Shown piece after piece: positions 1 to 6,223 of a stretch of DNA of 6,223 nucleotides (positions are counted from its first letter, which is position 1; the number at the start of each line of letters is the position of its first letter). This DNA is from an uncultured Lachnospiraceae bacterium. Its GTDB lineage: Bacteria; Bacillota; Clostridia; Lachnospirales; Lachnospiraceae. Under the pieces are notes generated by a model. It made no database searches, was not told the origin of the DNA, and worked only from the letters and a program-made list of their open reading frames with translations. The position numbers were made by a program, and so were the translations under genes. The DNA lies in assembly GCA_900313265.1 (NCBI GenBank), contig OMRN01000246.1:1-6223 (forward strand), in the 5' to 3' direction.

Positions 1-1278
1 AAAGTTGTGCCCCATCTGGTTCCGATTATCCGCGAACTGGACCGCAGGGTGAAGGAAAAATACGACGATTCGCGCGTATGGATTATCGATAACGACAATC
101 GTGTGCATATGGCCCATATCGACATTCACTACGGATTCTCTATCAACGGCGTGGCGGCTCTTCATACCGAGATTTTAAAGAATACCGAACTGAATGCGTT
201 TTATAAGATTTATCCGGAAAAATTCAACAATAAAACCAACGGAATTACGTTCAGAAGATGGCTGCTTTCCTGTAACCGCGAACTTTCCGATTTCCTTTCG
301 GATAAAATCGGAAACGGATATCGCAAGGATGCGACGGAACTGGAAAAACTGCTTGATTATGAGAATGACAGCATGACGCTGCTTGTTCTCGAGAATATCA
401 AGAAAGCCAAAAAAGCGGAACTGGCCGGATACATTAAGGAAAAGGAAGGCATCGAAATCGACCCGGATTCGATTTACGATATCCAGGCAAAACGTCTGCA
501 TGAGTACAAACGGCAGCAGATGAATGTGCTTTACATTATTCATAAATATCTGGAAGTTAAGTCCGGAAAGAAGCCGGTACGTCCGATTACCTTTATTTTC
601 GGTGCAAAAGCGGCGCCGGCCTATATTATCGCACAGGATATTATTCATTTGATTCTTGTCATGAGCAAGATTATCAATAACGATCCGGAAGTATCTCCTT
701 ACCTTCGCGTGGTTATGGTCGAGAATTACAATGTATCCTATGCGGAGCGTATTATTCCGGCCTGTGATATTTCCGAGCAGATTTCCCTTGCCAGCAAAGA
801 GGCAAGCGGTACCGGCAATATGAAGTTCATGTTAAACGGAGCGGTAACCTTAGGAACCGTGGACGGTGCCAACATGGAGATTGCCGAACTTGTCGGAAAG
901 GATAACATCTATACCTTCGGAGCATCCTCGGAAGAAGTAATCGAGCATTATGCGAAGGCGGATTATGTATCCCGCAAATTTTATGAGGAATCACCGGTGA
1001 TTAAGGAAGCGGTCGATTTCATCGTATCCACACTTGCCATGCAGGTCGGAAACCGGGAAAATCTGACCAGACTTTACAATGAACTGTTAAATAAAGACTG
1101 GTTTATGACCCTGTTGGATTTAGAGGAATATATTAAAGTCAAGGATGCCATGATTGCCGATTACGAAGACCGCGAGAAGTGGAGAAAGATGATGCTTGTA
1201 AATATCGCAAAAGCGGGATTTTTCTCATCGGATCGTACGATTGAGGAATACAATAAGGATATCTGGAAACTGAGCTGA
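1..1278 (+). CDS. glgP: Glycogen/maltodextrin phosphorylase, C-terminal part (5' end outside window)
   Basis: Cytoplasmic PLP-dependent enzyme that removes terminal alpha-1,4-linked glucose from glycogen or maltodextrin with phosphate, giving glucose-1-phosphate. The frame is open from base 1, so the gene starts before the window; 425 residues remain. Bacterial members are about 800 residues, so roughly the N-terminal 390 are missing. Numbering from base 1, visible family motifs are [12 protein letters not shown] followed by [14 protein letters not shown] near the start, the phosphate-contacting block [11 protein letters not shown] (K164, R165, K170), [18 protein letters not shown], and the cofactor site [14 protein letters not shown]. 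In the last of these, K275 (bases 823-825) is the expected Schiff-base lysine. About 150 residues follow this lysine, as in E. coli MalP, so the C-terminus is intact. The first ATG or GTG codons in the window are internal and are not the start. The downstream lipoprotein gene and malQ lie on the same strand. Whether it prefers glycogen or maltodextrin cannot be told from this part. Confidence 0.96.
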   Translation, partial: KVVPHLVPIIRELDRRVKEKYDDSRVWIIDNDNRVHMAHIDIHYGFSINGVAALHTEILKNTELNAFYKIYPEKFNNKTNGITFRRWLLSCNRELSDFLSDKIGNGYRKDATELEKLLDYENDSMTLLVLENIKKAKKAELAGYIKEKEGIEIDPDSIYDIQAKRLHEYKRQQMNVLYIIHKYLEVKSGKKPVRPITFIFGAKAAPAYIIAQDIIHLILVMSKIINNDPEVSPYLRVVMVENYNVSYAERIIPACDISEQISLASKEASGTGNMKFMLNGAVTLGTVDGANMEIAELVGKDNIYTFGASSEEVIEHYAKADYVSRKFYEESPVIKEAVDFIVSTLAMQVGNRENLTRLYNELLNKDWFMTLLDLEEYIKVKDAMIADYEDREKWRKMMLVNIAKAGFFSSDRTIEEYNKDIWKLS

Positions 1279-1362
1279 TTAAATCAATACAGCGGATAGA
1301 AAACGAAGATAAAGAAACAGGGAAAAAGGGAATTCAGTTACAACAGTCAGTTTTTCTGTGTA

Positions 1363-1370
1363 AAAGGAGG
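1363..1370 (+). promoter_or_regulatory. Ribosome binding site of the lipoprotein gene
   Basis: AAAGGAGG is a near-perfect Shine-Dalgarno sequence with an 8-base spacer to the ATG at 1379. It fixes that start codon and suggests the gene is efficiently translated. It is the strongest ribosome binding site in the window. Confidence 0.85.
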
Positions 1371-1378
1371 AAAGGAAA

Positions 1379-2506
1379 ATGAGAAAGAATGTGTTAAGAA
1401 AAATGGGTGCACTCGGGCTTGCCGTTGCCCTGGGCGTTGCACTTGCGGGCTGCAATCAGCCTTCCACGTATCCGGCGGAACCGGTTAATTCCGAGACGGT
1501 TTCCGTGACGGTTTCTTCCGAAGAGAAGCCTTCCGAACCGGGGGAAAGCGGGCAGGAAGTAAAAGATATCAATACCGATCCGGAACAGATTCGTATGCTT
1601 TTTGACAGCTTCTTAAACGGAGGAGACAAGATTAAAGTAGATATTGCGGAGTATGAAAACGGTTATAATGTCCTGTATGTTGAAAACGGTGCAAGCTATG
1701 ATATCAATCAGTTTGTTGAAAACATAGATGCAAAACTTGCCGAAGGATATGAGTCCGGGGAAGATCACATGTATGTTCAGACCATTGATTTTGCGGAAAT
1801 CGACTGCGGAAATGACGGAATTCCCGAGATGGCCCTTTACCTTACCATCGATTTTGATGAACCCCGTGTCGGTGAACAGGATATCTATGTTGCAAAAGTC
1901 ATCGACGGACAGATTACGATTGTGACAGGTTATTCCTTCGGATACCGCGGATTCGGAGAACTCAATAAATACGGCACATTCCACCACGGCGGAAGCGGCG
2001 GCGCCAATCTTTTCGTCGACGGATACGATGTTATCACGGCCGAAGGAGAACCGGTCATGATTTATGAATGCGATGAAACATATGCATTGAAACAGCCGAT
2101 GATTTATTCCGGTGATTTGCCGGAGGGGTATCCCAGTGATTATCCCGAAGTGGAATTTGAAGAAGGCGGATATACGCAGCATGAGTATCTTTTTGAAATC
2201 TATCCTGCCGCATCGAACGGAAATGACCCGTTGTCCGATGCTTTTGCCAGATCAAAGATGTATGTATTTTCAACCGAGGACGGGGAAGTTGTATATCCTT
2301 CGGATGATTTAATGGCGATTTACAAGGAACTGGGAATGACGGTTACCGATTTTGACACGGTCAATAAAAAGATTGACGCACGCAAAGCCGCAGCCGGATT
2401 TACAGACGAAATGATGACATCTCCGGAGGATGACAGCAGTTATACTCCCGCATGGAGAATCATTTATGAGAAAAATATTACCGAGGGACAGGGCGGAGAG
2501 AATTAA
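1379..2506 (+). CDS. Predicted lipoprotein of unknown function
   Basis: I do not recognise a characterised family. Seen: a lipoprotein signal peptide with basic residues at 2-8, a hydrophobic core at 10-23, and lipobox LAGC with C25 as the expected lipidated cysteine. A Ser/Glu/Pro/Val-rich linker follows (about 26-66), then a soluble acidic domain of roughly 300 residues. The domain holds an EF-hand-like loop, DCGNDGIPEMAL (142-153), resembling the 'D-x-DGxPEL' loops common in clostridial lipoproteins, and a glycine-rich HHGGSGGANLF segment (202-212). Only two more cysteines are present (143 and 231). Inferred location: outer face of the cytoplasmic membrane, anchored by lipid. The start is set by a strong ribosome binding site, and the signal peptide begins directly at it. 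The gene lies 100 bases after glgP and 71 bases before the longer malQ start, with no clear terminator on either side, so it may share their transcript. A role in glucan sensing or binding would be speculation; no carbohydrate-binding module is recognisable. Confidence 0.9.
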   Translation: MRKNVLRKMGALGLAVALGVALAGCNQPSTYPAEPVNSETVSVTVSSEEKPSEPGESGQEVKDINTDPEQIRMLFDSFLNGGDKIKVDIAEYENGYNVLYVENGASYDINQFVENIDAKLAEGYESGEDHMYVQTIDFAEIDCGNDGIPEMALYLTIDFDEPRVGEQDIYVAKVIDGQITIVTGYSFGYRGFGELNKYGTFHHGGSGGANLFVDGYDVITAEGEPVMIYECDETYALKQPMIYSGDLPEGYPSDYPEVEFEEGGYTQHEYLFEIYPAASNGNDPLSDAFARSKMYVFSTEDGEVVYPSDDLMAIYKELGMTVTDFDTVNKKIDARKAAAGFTDEMMTSPEDDSSYTPAWRIIYEKNITEGQGGEN

Positions 2507-2515
2507 GGCCCTCTT

Positions 2516-2531
2516 CGGAATAATAGTTCCG
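2516..2531 (+). other. Small inverted repeat between the lipoprotein gene and malQ
   Basis: CGGAA (2516-2520) and TTCCG (2527-2531) can form a 5-bp stem with a 6-base loop, ten bases after the lipoprotein stop. No T-run follows, so it is not a standard terminator. It could slow 3' decay or simply be chance. A second tiny dyad, CGGTT-T-AACCG, lies at 2563-2573 just before malQ. Confidence 0.3.
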
Positions 2532-2577
2532 GCATGGAATGAAAGAATAAAGCAGGAGATATCGGTTTAACCGGGAA

Positions 2578-4098
2578 ATGGGAAACGAAATGAGAAAAAG
2601 CGGAGTTCTGCTGGCAGTAAGCAGTCTGCCGGGCGAATACGGAATCGGAAGCTTCGGACACGAGGCTTATGATTTCGTGGACTTTCTGGTCTCGGCAGGG
2701 CAGCATTACTGGCAGATTCTGCCGCTTGGCCCGACCGGTTACGGAGATTCTCCCTATCAGTCGTTTTCCACATTTGCCGGGAATCCTTACTATATCGATT
2801 TGGAGAAGCTGATTCAGCTGGGACTTTTAACCAAATCGGAGTGTGACAGTGCCGATTTATGCGATTATACCGTTGCCGCCGATTCAAAGAAAAAAGAACG
2901 TTTAACGGGGCATGTCAATTACGGGAAGATTTATATCGAAAAAATGGGTCTTCTTCGCAAAGCATTTTCAAGGTTTGACCGGGAGGACCGGGATTACTGC
3001 CGTTTTATCCGCGAGGAGAAAGACTGGCTATATGATTATGCGCTCTTTATGGCATTTAAGGCAGAAGAGGACGGAGCCTCCTTTATCGGATGGGACAAAC
3101 CGATCCGGAACCATACGAAGAAAGCCTTAAAAGCGGGTGAGACCCGGTTAAAAGACGAAGTGGAATTTACCTACTTCTGTCAGTATTTCTTCTTCCTTCA
3201 ATGGGAAAAATTAAAAAAATACGCGAACGGAAAAGGGATTAAAATTATCGGTGACATTCCGATTTATGTAGCGGCGGACAGTGCCGATGCATGGGCGAAT
3301 CCGGAACTTTTTGAACTGGATGACGACAGGATTCCAATAAAAGTGGCGGGATGTCCGCCGGATTATTTTGCAAAAACCGGACAGCTTTGGGGTAATCCGC
3401 TTTATGACTGGGAATATCATAAAAAGACCGGTTATGCCTGGTGGATTAAGCGTATGAAACACTGCTATCGCCTGTACGATGTTGTACGAATCGATCATTT
3501 CCGCGGATTTGAATCCTACTATACGATTCCTTACGGAAACGAAACGGCGGAAATCGGCGAATGGGTGAAAGGACCGGGAGTGGAACTGTTCAGGGCCATT
3601 GAAGATGCCATCGGAGAACAGCCGGTCATTGCGGAAGATCTTGGATTTTTGACAGACTCTGTGCGGAGAATGATTGACAGAACCGGGTATCCCGGAATGA
3701 AAATTCTGGAATTTGCTTTTGACGGGGAACCGGATAATGAGCATCTGCCGTATAATTTAAAATCAAACTGTGTTATCTATACGGGGACGCACGATAATGA
3801 AACGATTGTCGGATGGTACAAAGATCTTCCGGCAAAATACAAAAAGAGTGTGAATGCTTATTTAAATATCCGTTCCGGGAAAAATATACACTGGGATATG
3901 ATTCGCCTCGCATTTTCTTCGGTTGCGGACACGGTCGTTATTCCCATGCAGGATTTTCTGGGACTCGACAATTCGGCCAGGATGAATATCCCGTCCACGC
4001 TCGGTGGAAACTGGATCTGGCGAATGCAGGAGGAAGATTTAAGTCCGGTTCTTTCCGGAAAACTTTATGAAATGACAAAAACGTACGGAAGGCTTTAA
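2578..4098 (+). CDS. malQ: 4-alpha-glucanotransferase (amylomaltase), GH77
   Basis: Cytoplasmic enzyme that transfers alpha-1,4-glucan segments between maltodextrins and releases glucose, feeding longer chains to the phosphorylase. At 506 residues it matches the short amylomaltase class. The N-terminus SGVLLAVSSLPGEYGIG is typical. Expected catalytic residues are all present: nucleophile D306 in VRIDHFRGFESYY, acid/base E353 in VIAEDLG, and D406 in YTGTHDNET. GDIPIYVAADSADAWANPELF, read in overlapping pieces, and CPPDYFAKTGQLWGNPLYDW are further family blocks, and the C-terminus is complete. The start is uncertain. ATG 2578 has no well-spaced ribosome site (AGGAG at 2554-2558 is 19 bases away), while the in-frame ATG 2590 (M5) has GGGA six bases upstream and gives the family-like beginning MRKSGVLL. 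The true protein may therefore be 502 residues. The gene is the last of the plus-strand block, and its stop codon sits in the loop of a terminator-like hairpin. Confidence 0.96.
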   Translation: MGNEMRKSGVLLAVSSLPGEYGIGSFGHEAYDFVDFLVSAGQHYWQILPLGPTGYGDSPYQSFSTFAGNPYYIDLEKLIQLGLLTKSECDSADLCDYTVAADSKKKERLTGHVNYGKIYIEKMGLLRKAFSRFDREDRDYCRFIREEKDWLYDYALFMAFKAEEDGASFIGWDKPIRNHTKKALKAGETRLKDEVEFTYFCQYFFFLQWEKLKKYANGKGIKIIGDIPIYVAADSADAWANPELFELDDDRIPIKVAGCPPDYFAKTGQLWGNPLYDWEYHKKTGYAWWIKRMKHCYRLYDVVRIDHFRGFESYYTIPYGNETAEIGEWVKGPGVELFRAIEDAIGEQPVIAEDLGFLTDSVRRMIDRTGYPGMKILEFAFDGEPDNEHLPYNLKSNCVIYTGTHDNETIVGWYKDLPAKYKKSVNAYLNIRSGKNIHWDMIRLAFSSVADTVVIPMQDFLGLDNSARMNIPSTLGGNWIWRMQEEDLSPVLSGKLYEMTKTYGRL

Positions 4099-4110
4099 GC
4101 CTTCCGTTTT
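4085..4110 (+). terminator. Hairpin terminator at the malQ end, probably bidirectional
   Basis: ACGGAAGGC (4085-4093) and GCCTTCCGT (4099-4107) form a perfect 9-bp stem around the loop TTTAA. The two flanking loop bases on each side are also complementary. The plus strand continues with a short T-run ending at 4110. On the minus strand the stem is followed by ACG and then five Ts (the A-run at 4077-4081). The hairpin therefore fits rho-independent termination of malQ and also of the converging CYTH gene, whose stop lies about 45 bases upstream on the minus strand. The malQ TAA (4096-4098) falls inside the loop. The plus-strand T-tract is short, so plus-strand efficiency is uncertain. Confidence 0.8.
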
Positions 4111-4151
4111 AGATTCTGAGATACGGTTTTCGGGCAACGGCCCGGAATGAT

Positions 4152-4601
4152 TTACAGACTCTTTGATAAATAAGAATTGGAGTAATGATAATCACCGGTT
4201 ACATCCTCTCCGAACCAGTCCGGAGGGGTAAAAGATTCCGCTTCTTCGACCGAAGCAAATTCGACTTCCGCTAAAATGAGCGGAGCAAACGGCTCTTTAA
4301 AAACATCGAGTTCGATTGTAAAACTGCCGAAAGGAATCAGATAGCGTCTTTTGGAAATAATGTTTCCGTCGGCTTTTTTGATCAGATGAAGATAGGCCTC
4401 TTCATTCAGGGGAAGATTGTATTCTTCACGTTCCATGAAGCCTTTTCCTTTGTATGTCAGATAATAATCATCGTCTTCTTTGCGTACACGGACAACCGGA
4501 GCGGTGTTTAAATAGCCCTGTTCCAGTTCGTGGTATTTGTATTCTTCAAGATTCGCGGGAAGTTCTTTAATCAGAAACTTCCGCTCGATTTCTTTTCCCA
4601 T
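4152..4601 (-). CDS. CYTH-domain protein (triphosphate tunnel metalloenzyme), probable inorganic triphosphatase
   Basis: A 149-residue, single-domain cytoplasmic protein that covers the whole compact bacterial CYTH fold. The signature ExExK is seen as E4-I-E6-R-K8. Charged residues expected to line the eight-strand tunnel follow in order: R38 and R40 (VVRVRK), K51 (YKGKG), E57 and E60, K84-R85-R86, E97 and D99 (IELDVF), and E112 and E114 (LAEVEF). The C-terminal WFGEDVTGDYHYSNSYLS segment resembles the small bacterial enzymes such as Nitrosomonas NE1496 and the Clostridium thermocellum TTM protein. Known family activity is metal-dependent hydrolysis of inorganic tripolyphosphate or nucleoside triphosphates; the class IV adenylate cyclases share the fold, so the substrate is inferred. 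The ribosome site is weak (AAGGA about 14 bases upstream), but no other start fits, because EIERKF must be at the N-terminus. It begins 43 bases after the cysK stop on the same strand, with no strong terminator between them, so the two are probably co-transcribed. Confidence 0.92.
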   Translation of the reverse strand: MGKEIERKFLIKELPANLEEYKYHELEQGYLNTAPVVRVRKEDDDYYLTYKGKGFMEREEYNLPLNEEAYLHLIKKADGNIISKRRYLIPFGSFTIELDVFKEPFAPLILAEVEFASVEEAESFTPPDWFGEDVTGDYHYSNSYLSKSL

Positions 4602-4644
4602 AATCCGTCCGTCTTTCCTTAGTCATTCCGTAACCGAAACGGCA

Positions 4645-5550
4645 TTAAAACAAAGAAGTGGAAAAATATCTCTCGGCACGGTCCGGCAGTACGGTGGCGA
4701 TCACCTTGTCATGACCGTATTTTTCCGCCATTTTCTTTGCGGCCCAGATGTTTGCACCGCTTGATGTTCCGACTAACAGTCCGTGTTCTTTTGCCAGTTC
4801 TCTGGCAGTCTGAATCGCATCATCATCGCTTACGGTAACAATATCCGTAATCATGGAAGTATCAAGCACATCCGGGATAAAACCGTCGCCGATTCCCTGA
4901 ATCTGATGTAGTCCGGGTTCATCGCCTAAAAGTGCGGATACGCCTTTGGGCTCCACGGCAACGATTTTGCAGTCGGGGTTGTTATGATCGAGAATATAAC
5001 GGGCAATTCCCTGCAGGGTTCCGCCGGAACCGATGCCGGAAACGTAAATGTCGATTTTTTTACCGAGCTGCTCGCACAGTTCCGGAGCCGTACCGTTATA
5101 ATGTGCGGCAGGATTGGCGGGATTAACAAACTGCTGGGGAACAAAATACTGATCGCCGGTTGCGGCAATCCGTTCCGCCTCTTTGACAGCGCCGTCCACC
5201 GACAGCTCGGCCGGGGTAAGTACAAGTTCCGCACCGAAAGCGCGGATGACTTTCTTTCGTTCCTCGCTCATATTTTCCGGCATTACAATGATTACTTTAT
5301 AGCCCTTTCTGACGCCGCAGAAGGCAAGGCCGATTCCGGTATTGCCGCTTGTCGGCTCGATAATGGTCATGCCGGGTTTCAGTTTGCCGTCTTTCTCTGC
5401 CTGATCAAGCATGTTTCTGGCAATACGGTCCTTGATGCTGCCGCCGGGATTTAAAAATTCCGCTTTGGCATAAATGGGAAGGCCCATGGTTTTCTCAAGG
5501 GAAATAAGCGGTGTGTTGCCGATTAAATCAATGACGTTATCATAATACAT
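4645..5550 (-). CDS. cysK: Cysteine synthase (O-acetylserine sulfhydrylase), PLP-dependent
   Basis: Cytoplasmic fold-type II PLP enzyme that makes L-cysteine from O-acetylserine and sulfide, the last step of cysteine synthesis. The 301 residues are slightly shorter than the common 305-323. Seen in order: IGNTPL (10-15), the cofactor lysine K40 in NPGGSIKDR, the substrate loop TSGNTG (67-72), the phosphate-binding loop GIGSGGT (172-178), HQIQGIGDGFIP (215-226), and GTSSGAN (261-267), where S263 matches the serine that contacts the pyridine nitrogen. The C-terminal LPDRAERYFSTSLF differs from the usual LP-x-SGERYLST at two positions (R291, A292). Cystathionine beta-synthase-like or CysM-type activity cannot be ruled out, but the overall pattern is CysK. 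The ATG at 5550 has GTGAGG eight bases upstream, and translation starts with the typical 'NVIDLIGNTPL' region. No cysE or sulfate-assimilation gene is in the window. A promoter-like sequence precedes it, and the CYTH gene follows 43 bases later. Confidence 0.95.
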   Translation of the reverse strand: MYYDNVIDLIGNTPLISLEKTMGLPIYAKAEFLNPGGSIKDRIARNMLDQAEKDGKLKPGMTIIEPTSGNTGIGLAFCGVRKGYKVIIVMPENMSEERKKVIRAFGAELVLTPAELSVDGAVKEAERIAATGDQYFVPQQFVNPANPAAHYNGTAPELCEQLGKKIDIYVSGIGSGGTLQGIARYILDHNNPDCKIVAVEPKGVSALLGDEPGLHQIQGIGDGFIPDVLDTSMITDIVTVSDDDAIQTARELAKEHGLLVGTSSGANIWAAKKMAEKYGHDKVIATVLPDRAERYFSTSLF

Positions 5551-5558
5551 GTCAAAAA

Positions 5559-5564
5559 CCTCAC
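5559..5564 (-). promoter_or_regulatory. Ribosome binding site of cysK
   Basis: On the minus strand GTGAGG lies eight bases before the ATG at 5550. This spacing is good and supports the chosen cysK start. Confidence 0.7.
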
Positions 5565-5593
5565 TATCATATGTTTTTTACCCAAACACTGAC

Positions 5594-5622
5594 ATTTTAA
5601 TATAAATCGGGATGAAATGCAA
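5594..5622 (-). promoter_or_regulatory. Probable sigma-A promoter of cysK(-CYTH)
   Basis: Read on the minus strand, TTGCAT (5622-5617) and TAAAAT (5599-5594) are separated by exactly 17 bases. The -10 box matches TATAAT at five of six positions; the -35 box matches TTGACA at only three of six. The predicted transcript start near 5587 leaves a leader of about 37 bases, too short for a T-box or SAM riboswitch. Any sulfur control would therefore have to act through a DNA-binding regulator. No clear operator palindrome is visible. Confidence 0.5.
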
Positions 5623-5693
5623 AGGAAACCAGGCAAACCGAAACGACAGCATGAAAAAAAGAGCCGGATAAGGCAGAAATAAGGAGCGCCGGA

Positions 5694-6223
5694 TCAGTCG
5701 GCGGGCGGCTGATAGAATCGTCCGAGTACCCGCTCGGTTTTTAATACGTTGACAAATGCTTCGGGATCGGCTTCCTTGACAACGGAAATCACTCTTCCGG
5801 ATTCCGCACCGGAAACCACAGAATAGACTACATTACGCTCACAGTGTTCAAACGATCCTTCACCCTCGATGATGGTGGCACCGTGATGGGAGATTTTGGA
5901 AATCGCATCGCAGACTTCCTGCGGCTTGTTTGTAACGACAAAAAGAGTGGCCTTCTGATATTTGCGGTAAAGAATCCGCACGGTTGTGGTTGAACAGTAT
6001 TGAAAAATAATCGAATAAAGGGCTTTGTCCCATCCGAATAAAAATCCGCCGGCAATTAAGATTGCCGCATTAATCATTAAGGTAATATGGAATGAATCCA
6101 CACCTTTCCGCTCGGAGAGGAAAACCCCGATAAAATCGGTTCCGCCGGTCGTGGAATCCATTAACAGACACATGCTGATGGCAAGTCCGTTAATCAGACC
6201 TCCGAATATACTGATTAAAAGGA
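5694..6223 (-). CDS. YitT-family membrane protein, C-terminal part (5' end outside window)
   Basis: Integral membrane protein of the YitT family (DUF161 membrane region plus a C-terminal DUF2179 domain); its biochemical function is not established. The frame stays open to the window edge, so the start is missing. About 175 residues remain of a family usually 280-300 long. The visible part begins within a glycine-rich membrane segment, FGGLINGLAISMCLLM, followed by the family motif STTGGTDFIGVF. A hydrophobic stretch (INAAILIAGGFLFGW) and a further amphipathic one (YSIIFQYCSTTTVRILY) come next. The cytosolic DUF2179 domain then runs from about FVVTNKPQEV to LKTERVLGRFY, with the typical HHGATIIEGEGSF core and a C-terminal VLGRF. 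An internal ATG at 6173 lies after the start of the membrane region and is unlikely to be the real start. The gene is on the same strand as cysK but 143 bases upstream, and cysK has its own promoter candidate, so the two need not form an operon. Confidence 0.9.
   Translation of the reverse strand, partial: LLISIFGGLINGLAISMCLLMDSTTGGTDFIGVFLSERKGVDSFHITLMINAAILIAGGFLFGWDKALYSIIFQYCSTTTVRILYRKYQKATLFVVTNKPQEVCDAISKISHHGATIIEGEGSFEHCERNVVYSVVSGAESGRVISVVKEADPEAFVNVLKTERVLGRFYQPPAD

Noticed and set aside
1338..1366. Promoter-like pair TTACAA / TAAAAG with a 17-base spacer upstream of the lipoprotein gene
   Set aside because: The would-be -10 box overlaps the ribosome binding site, so a transcript starting there would lack it. 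Both boxes also match consensus poorly.
4131..4144. GC-rich mini hairpin CGGGC-AACG-GCCCG between malQ and the CYTH gene
   Set aside because: The stem is only 5 bp and no T-run follows on either strand. The adjacent 9-bp hairpin at 4085-4107 explains termination better.
4984..5454. Long plus-strand open frame opposite cysK
   Set aside because: It lies wholly antisense to a clearly conserved cysK, has no ribosome site or recognisable motif, and reads as a shadow of the real gene. The minus-strand frames opposite glgP, the lipoprotein gene and malQ were dismissed for the same reason.
5567..5572. TATGAT on the minus strand as an alternative cysK -10 box
   Set aside because: A transcript from it would begin inside or after the GTGAGG ribosome site, and no acceptable -35 box lies 17 bases upstream.
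5551..5593. Riboswitch or T-box leader upstream of cysK
   Set aside because: The space between the promoter candidate and the start codon is too short, and no T-box consensus or SAM-riboswitch helices are visible.
5654..5703. Terminator for the YitT-family gene: a run of seven Ts on the minus strand (5660-5654) and a CGCCG/CGGCG dyad around the stop codon (5687-5703)
   Set aside because: The T-run is preceded only by a 3-bp GCC/GGC stem, and the better dyad lies about 27 bases away from it. The two do not form one normal rho-independent terminator, although weak termination is possible.

Overview
The window looks like a stretch of ordinary chromosome from a low-to-mid GC Gram-positive bacterium of the class Clostridia, most likely Lachnospiraceae-like. 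This rests on strong AGGAGG-type ribosome binding sites, a lipobox lipoprotein with a Ser/Glu/Pro-rich linker, clostridial-style GlgP and MalQ sequences, a YitT-type membrane protein and a small CYTH enzyme. The taxonomic call is inference from protein character; no marker gene is present.

Left half, plus strand (1-4098): three genes read in the same direction. The first is the C-terminal 425 residues of glycogen/maltodextrin phosphorylase (glgP), cut by the window start. Next is a 375-residue predicted lipoprotein of unknown function, then a complete 4-alpha-glucanotransferase (malQ). The gaps are about 100 and 71 bases, with no convincing terminator or promoter in either, so the three could be co-transcribed. 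GlgP and MalQ work together: the phosphorylase trims alpha-1,4-glucan chains to glucose-1-phosphate, and amylomaltase rearranges short maltodextrins so they can be trimmed further. The plus-strand block ends at a perfect hairpin whose loop contains the malQ stop codon.

Right half, minus strand (6223-4152): read right to left, this holds the C-terminal part of a YitT-family membrane protein (its N-terminus lies beyond the window), then cysK (cysteine synthase), then a CYTH/triphosphate tunnel metalloenzyme gene 43 bases after cysK. A plausible sigma-A promoter lies just upstream of cysK. The cysK-CYTH pair converges on malQ, and the hairpin at 4085-4107 has T-runs on both strands, so it probably terminates both transcription units.

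There is no rRNA, tRNA, CRISPR array, insertion sequence, phage gene or recognisable riboswitch. No intergenic gap exceeds about 145 bases. I found no novel multi-gene system. The least explained item is the lipoprotein set between two glucan-metabolism genes.
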